A DNA stretch of 64,000 nt from Adiantum capillus-veneris (GCA_014529385.2 CM043961.1:15314978-15378977); one strand, 5' to 3'; counted from the stretch's first letter, positions 1 through 12,060 are shown. Numbers and translations: made by a program. Notes: a model not told the origin generated them from the letters alone.

Positions 1-9
1 GTCATCCAC

Positions 10-2860
10 TCAGAGTATCTTTCTCCACTTGTGATTCACATACACCATTGTCTCTCTCCACCTTCGTTGACTTTCACGAGCTCCGGAGTTGTTGTATGCC
101 ATTGATCTTTTAGCTTTTTGTTGTTGTAAATGTCTGATGGCTTGTGCTGTTGCTGAATTTTCCAAGACTTCTTTTGCCTGCATTCGATGAATGATTCTAC
201 GATAGAACCATTCAAATAGTTCTCTCAAACTGTTAGCCTTGATTCGAGAGCCACCATGTCGTGTGTGCCTGAAATAAGCATTTCTCGCCATGTAATGAGA
301 CTTTTCCATCCCTTGGGTATTCCATATTGCCGGGTTCCCATACTTCTGTATAAAATATGGCAAATGATTGAAGATGATGTGCTGGATATGAAAACAGATT
401 AGTTAGAATGTTTTACAGTAACATATTTGCACATAAGAGAGAAAGAAATACATTATAATACCATGTAGTGAGTAATCTGGGTGTTTGTCCATGCTGTCTT
501 GAATGATTTTTTCAGAAGGTTGAGATTTTCCTTGAACTTGTTCATATCACCTTGTGACCAGTCATCTTTGTCGCACATCAAAAATAGGATGTCTATTGAT
601 CGCCAAACCTCAGCCTTCGCGTTACGAGTAGTTGGTTCGTGGTCTTTGACTGCAAAATGTAGCTTTTTCCAGCTTTGATACTCTACCTTGCTAACATAAG
701 ATGTGTTATATATTTTTCCATGTTTTGTTAGCTTTGGATCTCTTGTACCTTGGGGCTTAGATAAAAACCTCCGTGCCTTCACCCCACCGATGGATGGTTT
801 GCATGGGACATCCTTCTCAGCAGTTGATCTCTTTTCATCCCGCTGGATTTTCACATTGCCACCATGAAGCCCCATATCCGACAGTACCATTTCTAAGCAC
901 TGCAGGGCTACTTGTCATTCTGCGGAGTTCTTAATCTTCCAAGCAAACCCAATGTATAAGTAGACCAATTTCTCCACAATTCTACAAAGGGCATGCATTG
1001 TACAAATGTGGACATTCACAAGTGGTATTTTCAAAACGGGTCGAAAAGCAGGATCCTCAATGTGACGTGTTGGAGCTTTTCTCCACCACTTTGGGTCCAT
1101 GACCTTTGCAGGCTCCATGCAGAACAAACACGATGACTTTGCCATTGCACCCATTCCACAATTATACATGCACTTTAATGTTTTAAGGTCACCTGCAAGA
1201 TGCCACTGAACTTGAAAGTCTCCCCTTCCATCTAGACGTAGTACCTCTCCCTGGTTAGTCTGTCGATCAATCACCTCCGGAATATTAGTTCGATGGAACA
1301 CCCAATATAGAATCTCATGATCTTCTTTCTTTACCTGCAACACAAAATAAATGAAACTTAAGTAGATCTGAACATTTGAGCTTACTTGAGAATATCGCTT
1401 ACCTCAAACGCACCAAGCCACCATATGTTAGATTCTGATTGAACACTAAAATATAAAGGATCATCACTGGGACACTTTGAGAGGGCTCTATTCATTAAAG
1501 TAATAGTAACACGCTCTAGCTTTTTCTCTTTAACAAGCTCACACTCATCCAGTTTTAACACAAAATGTAATAGCCCGCGTGACTCTTCAAATGTGATGTT
1601 GTAAAACTCCACCATTCTCTTCTGTAGTATCCGCAGGTCCATAAAAATATTGTTGAACTCATCATATGCCATGTTCGCTCCATGGCCACTGTAAGTTGCT
1701 TTAATATGAAAGGGCTGTCCAAGATAGTCTCCCTGTGCCTCGTTAAGCTGAAGCCTCTCTTTCCAAACACTTGAGGCTGATGGTAGAAGTTTGGATTTTA
1801 TACCCTTCCTAACAAAGATGGATGAGACAGACTTTTGGATAGCCGAATATCCTCTTTTGCTTACACCAAGTGAATCAAGTGTGCCTTGTATCTCTTTTGC
1901 AGGCACTGAGTTCTCTGAAATAAAGCGGTCCACTACATTTCTTTGTAGAACCTTAAACTTCTTGTCATGTACTATATCTGCTGCCAGGCTTCTACTTATA
2001 AGTGGCTTCAATCTCTTTCCTATATTGGCTTTGGGGTCAATGTTTTCCTTGTCAGGATAGATTGAATCTCTACATGAAGACAATGCATAAGTAAATAACA
2101 GAAAATTTGCTTCACTAACACTATTTAGGCACATGAAAACAATGCATAACAAGAAAAAACAAAGAGATTACTTAACTAAGACAATGTATCCAACCAAGAA
2201 GCATCACCTTAATGCTCGGATTCTTTTCTTGAGACCTCCTGATGCAACCTGCAATGTTTCAAGATTGCGCAATTTCTTCTTTCGGATACGACCACCCAAG
2301 ATGGTGTGCTTCATTTGACAACTTTGCACCTTTCCTTTCAGTTCTTGTACCTCTGTTTTATGTTGCAAAATGGTAACCTGATCTGTAGAATGTAAATGTG
2401 AAAGGCGAACAATCTCACATTGTTGAGCTTGGAGAATGCTCTTGTAAGTTTCAGCTTCTCTTGTAAGTGATTTACAATAACCCAGAAGGCCCTTTTCTCC
2501 ATCACCAGCAAAGGTCAATAAGCTTGTAGGATTGACAAACGGTGGAGACGCATTAGTTATTGGATTCTTAGGGTAGAGAGAGCCTCTCGTCCAGACATCT
2601 ATGTGTTTAGCTCCTTGAGCTCTGAGCGTGTCTATGGAGGCGGGAGGTATATGTGTGTTTGTTTTACTGCGCTTAATCAATGGTTGGTACTCATTGTCCA
2701 AATCAATGTGAAGGTGATATTTGGCTCGTTTCTGGGTAACATTTGTGCCATTTGAGGAGTGCGCCATTAGCCAAATGTGCAGGTTTAATGGAAAGTGAAT
2801 AGCGGTTGCGGATTCGTCCCTCCATGTTAGCCTCATTCCCTCCGTATTGACGTTGTTCAT
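10..2860 (-). pseudogene. KSHY-family transposase-like gene, copy A (4 exons)
   Basis: Four exons can be joined by good GT-AG sites: 2860-2208, 2069-1403, 1334-462 and 381-10, giving about 855 codons. Order of visible parts: a basic N-terminal region with IDVWTRGSLYP and GEKGLLGYCK; a probable coiled coil; a VSKRGYSAI helix; VLKLDECELVKEKKLERV; then GDFQVQWHLAGDLKTLKCMY, CLFC and VHICTMHAL; and a C-terminal WNTQGMEKSHYMARNAYF..TRHGG block. Two other copies in this window share these blocks. Acidic residues in KLDEC, GDLK and GMEKSHY are spaced as in an RNase H-fold DDE transposase, but that is inference. One in-frame TGA at 915-917 interrupts exon 3, so the copy is probably dead. Anything downstream of the gene lies outside the window. 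No start other than the ATG at 2860 fits better. Confidence 0.7.
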
Positions 2861-2957
2861 TCAATGCAACTGAAAAGAGGATTATCCCTCAATCACTACG
2901 AACGAATGTTCAGAAGAGTAAGGAATCTACTTAAAGTACACTTTTTGAAGTTTTACT

Positions 2958-3983
2958 ATGAAAGACCCAGCTCTTTTATTTGCCATTTTTTCTAGAGAGA
3001 GAGAGTGCAAAAAATACATTTTCTTAGAAGGCCCTCCAAATGACCTCCGAAATTTCCTAATGCCTAGGGCCAACTCAGGAAAATTCTACATTATCATGGG
3101 GATCGACTACATGACTAGATGGGCAGAGGCTACAGCCACCACTAGAATCACAGCGGTAGAGGTAGCTAAATTTATCTACGAGCACATATGCTGTAGGTTT
3201 GGCACACCTTTAGAGATCATCTCTGATAGAGGGCCAGGTTTCAGAGCAGACTTGGTAGGAGAATTAATGCAGAAACTGGGCATTACAAGGAGGCACTCTT
3301 CACCATATTACCCTCAATGTAATAGCCTAGTTGAAAAGGTAAATGGAATGGTTTCTAAAATTATTACCAAGCAGGTAAACAATCATCCTGGAGACTGGGA
3401 TAAGTATCTACTACCAGCTTTATGGGCCTACAGAACTTCATTTCGTACATACTTGGGATTCACACCGTATCATCTAGTATTTGGTAAGGAAGCAATCTTG
3501 CCCATTGAAGTGCAGCTACAAAGTCTCAGAGTAATGGCAAGCCAGCTTCAACAGCCCAACATGCATTTGAGAGATCACATCATCAACTTGGAAAGACTGC
3601 AGCTGGACAGAGAAGAAGCAATAAATTATTATGCAGCACAAGCAGAGCATAGACGGCTTAGCTTTAACGAGCATCTCCGGAAAAAAGAATTGAAGAAAGG
3701 AATGTTGGTGCTCCTCTATGACAATCGCTTCGACACGCGCAAGGATAAGAAACTCCTACTCCGATGGGAAGGTCCTTTCATCGTCAGGAAAAAGTATGCC
3801 AATGAAAGCTACCAGCTTATGGACGCTGATGGAAAACTTCATAAAACCAGGGTAAATGGTTGGCAACTTACACCTTATTTTCTTCGATTTGACCAGGCTC
3901 CACCAATTGACATTCCAGATGAGGACACACCATCAGCCGCCACCTGCGACGATAATGATCAAACAGATGAGCTAGAGACATGA
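2958..3983 (+). CDS. Ty3/gypsy (Tat-like) integrase, 5'-truncated
   Basis: A 341-codon open frame encodes the core and C-terminal part of a retroviral-type integrase. Visible are DYMTRWAEA, ISDRGPGFRADL, the SSPYYPQCNSLVEKVNG block (catalytic D..D..E region with the usual H/YPQ.N..VE signature), WAYRTSFRTYLGFTPYHLVFGKEA and a C-terminal RWEGPFIV segment ending in VNGWQLTPYF. The first Asp lies in MGIDY. The zinc-binding HHCC N-terminus and all of gag, protease, RT and RNase H are missing, so this is the 3' end of an element cut off near 2958, about 100 bp from the start of KSHY copy A on the other strand. The Tat assignment rests on general resemblance. The frame itself is undamaged, which suggests a fairly young fragment. 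Confidence 0.85.
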   Translation: MKDPALLFAIFSRERECKKYIFLEGPPNDLRNFLMPRANSGKFYIIMGIDYMTRWAEATATTRITAVEVAKFIYEHICCRFGTPLEIISDRGPGFRADLVGELMQKLGITRRHSSPYYPQCNSLVEKVNGMVSKIITKQVNNHPGDWDKYLLPALWAYRTSFRTYLGFTPYHLVFGKEAILPIEVQLQSLRVMASQLQQPNMHLRDHIINLERLQLDREEAINYYAAQAEHRRLSFNEHLRKKELKKGMLVLLYDNRFDTRKDKKLLLRWEGPFIVRKKYANESYQLMDADGKLHKTRVNGWQLTPYFLRFDQAPPIDIPDEDTPSAATCDDNDQTDELET

Positions 3984-4093
3984 ATGCCTCTAACCAAAAG
4001 GGGAGGGCTAATGATGGGGGCTTTTCACAAGCCAAGCTCCCATACCCCTCTTCTCTCGTCCCCACCCCATGAAAACCCCCTCTTAGGGAGGGA

Positions 4094-5490
4094 GTGATAA
4101 AAGGCATTGGAAAAAGTAAGAAAAAAATAAAGTATGATTATGTAAATATATAAGAAAGGTAAAATAGGCCACCTCATGCCTGCGGGTAGCCCATCCCCAC
4201 CTTGCCTCTTTTTTCTTCACTGTTGCCCCGCCGGGTGTCCCTTTTCCTCTCCTCCACTCAAAAGGTCAACCCCCTCTCTCTTCCCCTTGTCCTTTCTCCT
4301 TTCTCTCTCCCCTCAAGCTACCCCACCTCTCACCAATAATGTATTCTAACTCACCAATAATGCACCCTAACTCACATGCAAACTTACCCTATCTTCCAAA
4401 ATAGTATACCCCACCCCCCCTTTCTCTCTCCTATCATATCCCATGACCCAAATACCCCCCCCCCTCTCTCTAAAGGGCGCCATGTCTCTTGTCTTGTAGC
4501 TAAATAACCTCCCCCACACTCACACACACTCAGTTTCACTAAAAAAGGTGCCCACAGACCCATCCCCACCCGGTGGTTACCTGATTTTTCTTGTGTTCAC
4601 ACACATCTGCACACAGATTCACCTCTGAACACACTCCTCTCTCTCCCCTCTTGTAATTACTTTATTCTCCATGTCACCTCTCACTTTTTTTCATCAACCC
4701 ATCTCTCTCTCTTAGTCTCTCTCTCATGAGACTGCTGTTCTGGCACATATACACACAGCCAGACAAGTGGGGCCCACAGTCACATGGCCTATGTAGATAA
4801 TGATTTCTTCATTTCTAAATTCTAGAATTTCTCCCCCTTCCTCCCCTATATAAAGAGGGGTCACCATCACACAAAAACACACAACATCACCAAAGAACAC
4901 ACTATGCACTGTGTGTGCCTAGTGCACACACACACACCCACACCATCACCATCACCGCAATCACCATGCTCGTCTTGAGCATGACCTCTACACCCTTGGC
5001 TATGGAAGATGAAGGGCAAACTAAATGAAGGATGATGGCCATAACCCTCGTGCGAGTCTTCGCCATCAACTCCCACCTATCCGCCATGTGCTCTACCACT
5101 CTCTCCCTTCTCATTTCCCTACCCTATGCTCCCCATTTCATCGCCGAATTCTCTAAATAAAGCTTGAGGTTTTGTGAGTATGTTTTCTTGCAATGTTTTT
5201 TCCATGTGAGGTGTGCGGAATCGCCACCTAGTCTTGTGTTTTGGAGTGAGCTTGTGTATGTGTGAAGGGTGTGCGGATTCGCCATCCTTTTGTGATGCCT
5301 AAGTACTAAGCCGCTATCCTCTCACTCTCTCTCTCTCTCTCTCTCACTTGATCTCATTCCCTTTTCTTTTCATCATTACTCCCAAGCATCCATCTCTCTT
5401 GGATGAAAACTTTGTTATGGTGGTGTGTTGTTTGCGTCCTAGCCGCTGAATCTAGGTGGTGCCCCCTGTTTGCTTTACCATGACAGGCTC
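4094..5490 (+). repeat. Probable 3' LTR of the Tat-like fragment
   Basis: Follows the integrase stop by about 110 bp and a purine-rich GGGAGGGAG tract that could be the polypurine tract, so the LTR may begin at TGATAAAAGG (4094). It is pyrimidine-rich, contains a TATA box in CCCTATATAAAGAGGGG at about 4844-4860 and short CA and CT runs. The 3' end is unclear; ACCATGACA near 5485 is one candidate. No second LTR is in the window to prove the borders. Short ORFs in it are low-complexity shadows. Confidence 0.5.
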
Positions 5491-5653
5491 AAGGCGCGCA
5501 ATTCGGTCCCCGGTGTTTTAGAGGCCGTCGGGGTTCGGGGTTCGCTTTGCTCCCGTCATTAGCACTTGCTTAAAGCTTTCTAAGTGGTCATATGGATCCC
5601 TTGATCCACTATATTTTCTGATCCATTTTTGAAAATCAGCTGGTCTGACACGT

Positions 5654-6630
5654 CTATTTGGTTAAACTCCAGGTCTTCTGGGAGTTGGTCCTGTTCCGAG
5701 TCCTTCTATTGTCTGTTGGAAATAGTGACTCATGTAGCCCTGGACTGGCCTTAGTGTCACCCGATTTTCTACGTGATGAGGTGGTTTTTGGTTTCTTCAC
5801 ATTACTCTTAGATGATCTCTCACGATGTTCGTTTCTTGGAGTGGTTTCTGGTCCTTGACCCAATATCCAATCCCGTATGGAATACCCCTGGTATTCGGTT
5901 TGTTCTACCTCCTCAGGACTCATCGTAACAAAGTTGTTGTTATAAAAATTCCTAAACAGGTAAGTTGGTAGGTCCGCAGATCCCTTATCTTTGATCTTGA
6001 AGATATAGATGATCTTTGTGGCCATTAATTGTCCTGGTCTAGCATGAGAAGTCCACAGAAGATCTTTGATGTTTCTATATTTCCAACAATAGACTCCAAT
6101 CCTAGGATTATCCGTACTAATCCGTTTCAAAGGCTTCAAGTCTACTTGATCGTATCCCTCAAATTCCAAAGTTGGTGGTCCTTCTTTTGCTGACATATCT
6201 AGGATTATAGTGTTTACTTCTAGCCCCCACTTGTCTACCACATCAGGATTTTTGACTTGTACATATTGAGTTCCATTTCGATCCATGTGCATTTTTCCTT
6301 GTTTGTTTGCCCTAACCTCTTCTTCGAACTCAATGCCATGGTCATCAATGTGAATAGCATACTCCTCGTTAGGGTCCAAGTAAACCTGGGCTCCATGACG
6401 CTTAGTCTTGTAAAAAGAGAGTATATGCTTATAGCGCATTGTCATTCCGGTTTTCGAGTGAGTCGAGTAAGAAGACATGTCGGAGTTGAATCTGAAAAAG
6501 TGTCTGAGATTTCCTCAGGAATTGTGTGCAAGGAATTGCCTTGATTCACGCTTTCTTCGGTGGATACTCTACTGGTGGTTTCTCCGAACAGGCCTTGATT
6601 TCCTAGTACACGACCGGATCTAAGGTTCAT
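5654..6630 (-). pseudogene. gag-like ORF of unknown fold, frameshifted
   Basis: Two overlapping frames make one protein: 6630-6442 (starts MNLRSGRVLGNQG) and 6478-5654 (274 codons). A -1 or +2 shift in the overlap at 6442-6478 separates them. The second part has no motif I can name; it contains acidic and aromatic stretches such as DPNEEYAIHIDDHGIEFEEE and GVYCWKYRNIKDLLW, and ends in a basic Ser/Lys/Arg-rich tail. There is no zinc knuckle. Position after a retroviral leader and the LRSGR start argue for gag or for the extra ORF that some Tat/Ogre elements carry ahead of gag. A captured host gene is the alternative. Some 320 codons in total. Confidence 0.5.
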
Positions 6631-6894
6631 ATAGACTTATGAAGCCCTGGATAGAGTACTCACCTTGGATTGACTTGTCATCAATTTCCACTTGATTCAA
6701 TTGTAACTTTCTATCAAGCCACTAATTCCTCGTATGCAACCTGATTCCTGTACAAAATTAATCAAATTAGCTATTTTCTCGTGATTGGTCTCTGTGTATC
6801 ACTTCAAATCGTGCTATGGAAGTCAAAATTTGACTTCCTGATTTACCTTTAGTAAAATCAAAGGTCTAATGTGCAACTCGTAAACTGAGTGTAT

Positions 6895-8050
6895 CTGTAC
6901 CAATTTTGATCCAATTGAACCCAAAATTGTCCCGTGGCCTTATTTTATGCTGGTCTAACACTGTATAAGCCCAAAAGTCAAAATTGAAGTTTTTAGATAG
7001 CAGAAGTAAATAATTGCAATTATTTACTTTTGTCAAGTTTTTGCACTTTTTTGATAGGTTTGGCAAGTAGAAAACTTGTTAAAGCCCTTGGACAAGTTTC
7101 AACAAGTTTGGACAAAATTTGATGAAGTTTACCCACTATTCCGTGTCCGCAGACTCTGATTTCGAGAATCTAGCTTAAGTCTCACTTTTGTGGTCCAAAT
7201 TCACCAAAATTGATTTGTGGGTCTACTTGATGTGCTTGACCTTGTGGTATGCTCAAATTTTGCAGAATCACCAAGTTTGGAAGCAGATGTAAATAATCGC
7301 GATTATTTACTCCTGACAAACTTTTGTAAATTTTTGTCCCAACTTTGACACAGATCTGTTAAGCACCTTAAGTTAAGGTCTCTAGCCAATTTGCATCAAG
7401 TTTGGACAATTTTTGGTCAAATGATGATCAATTATCGATCCGCAAACTAACTTTGCAATTTTAGTCACAATTTTCAATCCAGTGATCCAATTTTCACCAA
7501 ATTTGGTTTGTGGGCTTATTACAACATGGTAAAGCTAGTGGTATGCCAACTTGGTCAAAAAAGTTCAAAAACAGGGCAGATGTATATAATCGTAATTATT
7601 TACCTTTGATAAAATTTTGCAAGGTTTTGGTCAACTTAGCATGTACACATGTTTATCACATCAATATAAGCCTATGGATCAATTTTCAACAAGTTTGGAT
7701 AAATGTTTACCCAATTTACCGCAAGATTCAAAAAGTCAGTAAAAACTTTAGTTTTTACCCAGTTTTTTGTCAGTTTAGTGATCCAAATCTTTTGGGCCTT
7801 TACAAAAGTTGCTTGTACACATGCAATGAGTCAATGGTATGAATCTTGCCAATTTAGCGTAAAAAGTTAATAATCGCGATTATTAACTTGAGGCCTGAAA
7901 TGAGCACTTTTTTGCAATTTTTTCAAAGACATTCTTTTTATGACGTTTTTTAAGCCTATAAATCAAGTCAAAACTTGATTTGGCCTAAAATATCAAGAAA
8001 AGGTAAATAATCTGAGTTTTGGTCAACTTCTTGAAATTTTTACCTCGAAG
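6895..8050 (-). repeat. Array of four ~287-bp units, each with a 22-bp palindrome
   Basis: Palindromes sit at 7006-7027, 7289-7310, 7582-7603 and 7866-7887, spaced 283, 293 and 284 bp. The second and fourth have the core AATAATCGCGATTATT and are perfect; the first is perfect with a TTGCAA centre; the third is imperfect. Flanks repeat degenerate phrases (for example CACCAAAATTGATTTGTGGG and CACCAAATTTGGTTTGTGGG), so the array is tandem. It lies in the leader of the minus-strand retroelement. A half-copy occurs in its LTR at 8919-8934. No coding capacity. Confidence 0.8.
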
Positions 8051-8565
8051 TCTCTTTGAGCTTACCCACTGGATCGGACAACTCTTAGGATTACTCTACA
8101 GTCGGATTGAGTGAATTCGAATCTTTTCAAGCTATTTCTAGCCGTAGACCTGAAATTCTATAACTTTACATAACAACTCACACTTGATTCTTTTAGAGAG
8201 AGCAATGTTCTGGAATCCACCTCGGATCCTACTTGCCCTACTCCTAGTTTCTCATGCAATGGGGTTGTGGAAAGTGTCCACAAACACTTGTTTTCTCGTG
8301 TTTTTTATGTTTTTTAGAGTCTTGATCTTAAGACTTGTCTCGTGTACCAATCATTCTCCAAATCCTAATCTAAATCTACAATCCTACAGTCCTAAAGGTA
8401 CCTAGCAAGTAAGATTACTTCCAAGCTACCTCTACACAGCCAAAGACGACAATCTTAAGCTATGCGGTTTCTAAAAGAGAGTTTTGAACTCTAGGCGAAC
8501 CTAGAGGAAGTTAAAGGACAATTATACAAGAGACTTGTGTTTTTCCCTAGTTTAGGTCTCTTCGA

Positions 8566-8583
8566 TCCCCAGCAGCGGCGCCA
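8566..8583 (-). promoter_or_regulatory. Retrotransposon primer-binding site (tRNA-Asp type)
   Basis: On the minus strand TGGCGCCGCTGCTGGGGA, two bases after the LTR end. It matches the plant tRNA-Asp 3'-end complement used by Athila/Tat-type elements with one or two changes. Confidence 0.75.
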
Positions 8584-8585
8584 AA

Positions 8586-9488
8586 TGTGGGACGCATGTC
8601 TAACCTCACCATCCTATCTTATTGTAGTATTAGCGAGAACCACGATTAATTTGTCAAACCATGGGATGAAGCTGTCTCGACTGGTGCATAGACGCTACAA
8701 GAGGTTGTCAATCTCTTCCAAAACAACTGACAACTCGCATCTAACTCAAGCTACACTCAAGTGACTGAAATCACCAAAAGCCAATCGCTCATCGGCAAAC
8801 AATCACATCCATTACAGCATCAAACGACATCCAAATGTAACAAAACTTCTAGGACAAGTTTATAAGACCTAAGCACACATGCCTATGGCCTCAAACCCCA
8901 CTTTAGGTCAAGTTCCAAAATCGCGATTATTAACAGCAGTGGATTTTTGACCTAGTTGTTTTCGACCCAGAATACATCTAAATGCTTAGCAGTGATGCCC
9001 CAATACCCCGCCTATGCTTAGTTTTTGATTTAAAAGTGTAAATTCCTAGTTATGATGAAATTAGGATGCGGATCGGTGAGGCCAAAAGCTACGAAATACT
9101 GTGAATGGCTTACGTCAATGCGTAGAGCTCTTACCTGTGGGGTTGCAATGTGACAACCAGAGAGGGAGAAGGAAGCGCGAGAAGGAGAGAAGTGAGCGCC
9201 GTTAGCTCACGCTTGTATTTCTTATCCAAAACTTAATAAAATCTTACAAAAATTGGCTTTTATACCTTAGCCAAAGTTTTTGACTGGTCAAAACTAATAA
9301 TCTGGACTTCTACCAAAGCTGAGAATTGACTGGCTGATACAATCTGGAAGCTTGTAACCCCGGCTCATTAATTACAAAGTTTACCAAGAAAATAGGAGTT
9401 ACAATATTCCCAATTTATCAAAATAATAATTGTTTTACAAGGAGAACTCTGAAAAATGGTGTCTGTGTTAGCTTGCTGCTACTAACAC
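8586..9488 (-). repeat. 5' LTR of the minus-strand element
   Basis: Its inner border is the TGTGGGACGC next to the primer site. On the minus strand a TATAAAAGCC box lies at about 9263-9272, followed by the likely R-U5 region. The outer end is estimated at TGTTAGTAGCAGC (9488) because it would give TG..CA ends; no second LTR is present to confirm it. The small ORF at 8537-8764 is a shadow. Confidence 0.5.
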
Positions 9489-10278
9489 GCGTTGTTGCAC
9501 GATGTCATGTTGGTGCACAATGCCGTGTTGGTTCACAATGCCGGGTTGGTGCCCGAAGAGGGTTATTGTCTTGAACTAAATGCTTGATTATGAATAAGAA
9601 AACCTTTTATACAAAGGCTCTACTGGTGCAAAGAAGAATCTTGTTGTTGCATGTCAGTCATGATCAGTCGTTAAGTCTAATAAGTAGACTATTTTCAGTA
9701 GAAATTGTCTGCAAAAAGAGTGTCTTGGTGATGTTTGAAAATATTACTGTCAGAACAAAAATCATGTCAGGAATTGATTAAGAAATTGCTTGTAAATGTT
9801 ACATAGTGTGGTAGTAATAAGGAAACAAAGACAAGGGTGTATGTGGGGTGGAAAACGAGGATTGGCTAGAACCAATTGTCAGACGAGTGAACTCAATAAG
9901 TTGGGTGCTTTCCACGAATGTGGACTTAAATGATGATAGATAACGTAGAACTAAGTCCTAACCTTAGGGGATCGACTGACGGTTGTGCCTCACATTCGAT
10001 GAGAAAAAAAGCGTCAGTTTATGAACCAAGGGTTCTAGTTATTTGCGATTTCAAAACAGATAAGCAACCCCTTTTAAGGTGACCTCACTAAGGATACGTA
10101 GAGTTGAGGCAACTCATTTGATTCCAAAACAGATAAGCAACCCCTTTTAGGGTGACCTCACTAAGGATACGTAGAGTTAGGGCAGCTCACTTGATCGTTC
10201 CTCCACTTTGCATTGTAGAGTCGGAGCGGAAGTGTTGAGCTCTCCCAGCATTGATCTTAGACGGCCGGGGATGTTACA
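9489..10278 (+). repeat. Likely 5' LTR end of the next gypsy element, with tandem duplication
   Basis: The segment ends in GGGGATGTTACA directly before a tRNA-iMet-type primer site (TGGTATCAATGCC from 10281), as expected for the 3' end of a chromovirus LTR. It holds a 73-bp tandem duplication (10052-10124 and 10125-10197) with few differences, and near 9480-9550 three short GTTGGTGCACAATGC-like repeats. The LTR's 5' end is not defined. No gene seen. Confidence 0.45.
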
Positions 10279-10404
10279 AGTGGTATCAATGCCTATGTTA
10301 AATATAGGTTAACGATAGGATGTAGATAGAAAGGCATTATTTTAATATCCATTATTGTCTGCTTATGATCTCTAAATTACTCTAGTAAATTGATTTTGTA
10401 TTCT

Positions 10405-10408
<4 letters not shown>

Positions 10409-10451
<43 letters not shown>
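10409..10451. repeat. (TA)n microsatellite
   Basis: About 21 TA dinucleotides in the gypsy leader. Confidence 0.95.
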
Positions 10452-10455
<4 letters not shown>

Positions 10456-11239
10456 CGTTTTAGGATGAGCATGAGACATAAATGCGATTTCAAATATTCA
10501 ACATCATGTATCTGATTGCGTGCCGATAAAATGACTACGGATTTTGGAAAACAGTCATGAGGATTCTAGAAGTATTGACCACTCCTCATTTTACCAAGAT
10601 CTAGCGAGGATGGTACAGAACCTAGTGGGTTCGTGCAGACACTTTCACCATCAGGGCCAGAAGTCTAGGCAATTTGAGGAATGATCTCCGCCGCCTCAAA
10701 TGGTGTGAAGAGATGAAGCTGGTCCATTACTATATCTTCTGGCCAACCAACTTCAGGACAATGATCGCAGACAGAAGAGTTAACCTATCTTGATGGGTCT
10801 ATAACAAGGTCATTGCAACTGTTCCAGAAGATAGAGTGGTTCTTATGGGGTGAAATAGCCACTTCTCGGGCAAGGGATGGACGACCGGATTATCAGAACT
10901 CCCCGCCACTACTAGATAACCAAAGTGTTTTCATCTAAAGAGCACAAAAGAATATCATGGCTATGATTATACACCAAAAAATTAAACTTATTATCATAAT
11001 TTTGTAATAAGGTCATGGACCCCATCATTGTAAAAGGTTCTCACATAAATAAAAGACATTGATTTTTCTCTTAAATTGTCTCTTGAGTGGTGATAAATGG
11101 TCTACTTATAAGCTTGTTGGGATTTGGTGATCCCTGTATGTTTTAAGATAGTTGTTGATGCGACTAATGTTACAGACCAAAAGCCTGTTGATGCATGTGA
11201 AATGGTGCATCAAGCTCTAGTAAAATTTTTACGTCACTG

Positions 11240-12060
11240 ATGGTCAATTTTAAGAAGTTATTAATGGATAACCCATTGAAGATAGACTTGACTTCTATTT
11301 GTGTAACAGAACCAAGGACAAATGGAAGCCCCCAAGCGGCTCTCTACACGAAAGTACAGGAGAAGAAGTTGCTCCTAAAGCAGATGCATTCCCCTTCTTT
11401 CAAGGGCGAAGGGGCTAATGTTGAAAAGGACGATGAGGCTTGGATATAATCCATGGATGACTATTTTACTATTGCTAAGACGGCAGAAGCAAATCAATCC
11501 ATGCTGGGAATTTTTTGGTTGATTGGAGAAGCAAAGCTATGTTGGACACAATACTGACGTGACAAGGGTGTGGCGGAAGATTCCCAACCTTGGGATGAAA
11601 TCAAGCAGGCAGTCAGAGGAAGATATCTACCCCCTGGTCACCAATCTTTGAAGATGAATGAGTTATTTGATTTAAAGCAAAATGAGTTGACCTTGGAGGA
11701 GTATTTCTCCAAGTTTGTTGCATTGAGGAGGTATGGATCGGTTTTGACAAAAGAGCAACAAGTGGCCCGATTCTGCCAAGAATAAAATGCACCTTTGAAT
11801 GCATAGCTTGAATCCATGCATGCAGCCCACATCATTGCAGGATGCACTAGCACGTGCTAAGCCTTTGGCCAAGAAGAGGAGATTTTAGCCAATCAATTCT
11901 AGTGAGACCTAGAGAAGAATTAATCCAGCCAGATTCCAAGGGAGAAGAGCCCAAGGTTGTGCAGCACCTGCAACAAACCAAGGACAAAAAGAGCTCCAAT
12001 TCTTTGAGTGCAATGAACTAGGGAATTATTGGCGACAATGTCCTCACCTAGCATTTAATG
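11240..12060 (+). pseudogene. gypsy gag remnant
   Basis: Reading through stops gives FKGEGANVEKDDEAW..SMDDYF, WDEIKQAVRGRYLPPGHQ and the LTLEEYFSKFVALRRYG block, which match the conserved gag core of chromoviruses. Near 12000 a degraded zinc knuckle reads FECNELGNYWRQCPH, in which the usual first Cys pair is damaged. In-frame stops occur at about 11447, 11553 and 11783. It would have made the capsid and nucleocapsid of the particle. Confidence 0.8.

Larger units (their letters stand above)
5654..9488 (-). mobile_element. 5' half of a minus-strand LTR retrotransposon (tRNA-Asp primer site)
   Basis: Read on the minus strand: an LTR (about 9488-8586), a primer-binding site complementary to the tRNA-Asp 3' end (8583-8566), a 1.9-kb leader holding a palindrome array, then a gag-like ORF beginning MNLRSGRVL. 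The same MxLRSGRVL start is found in the element at the window's right end (63489), which also uses a tRNA-Asp primer site, so the two belong to one broad lineage. The rest of the element is missing; the Tat-like fragment's LTR lies where it should continue. Confidence 0.6.
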
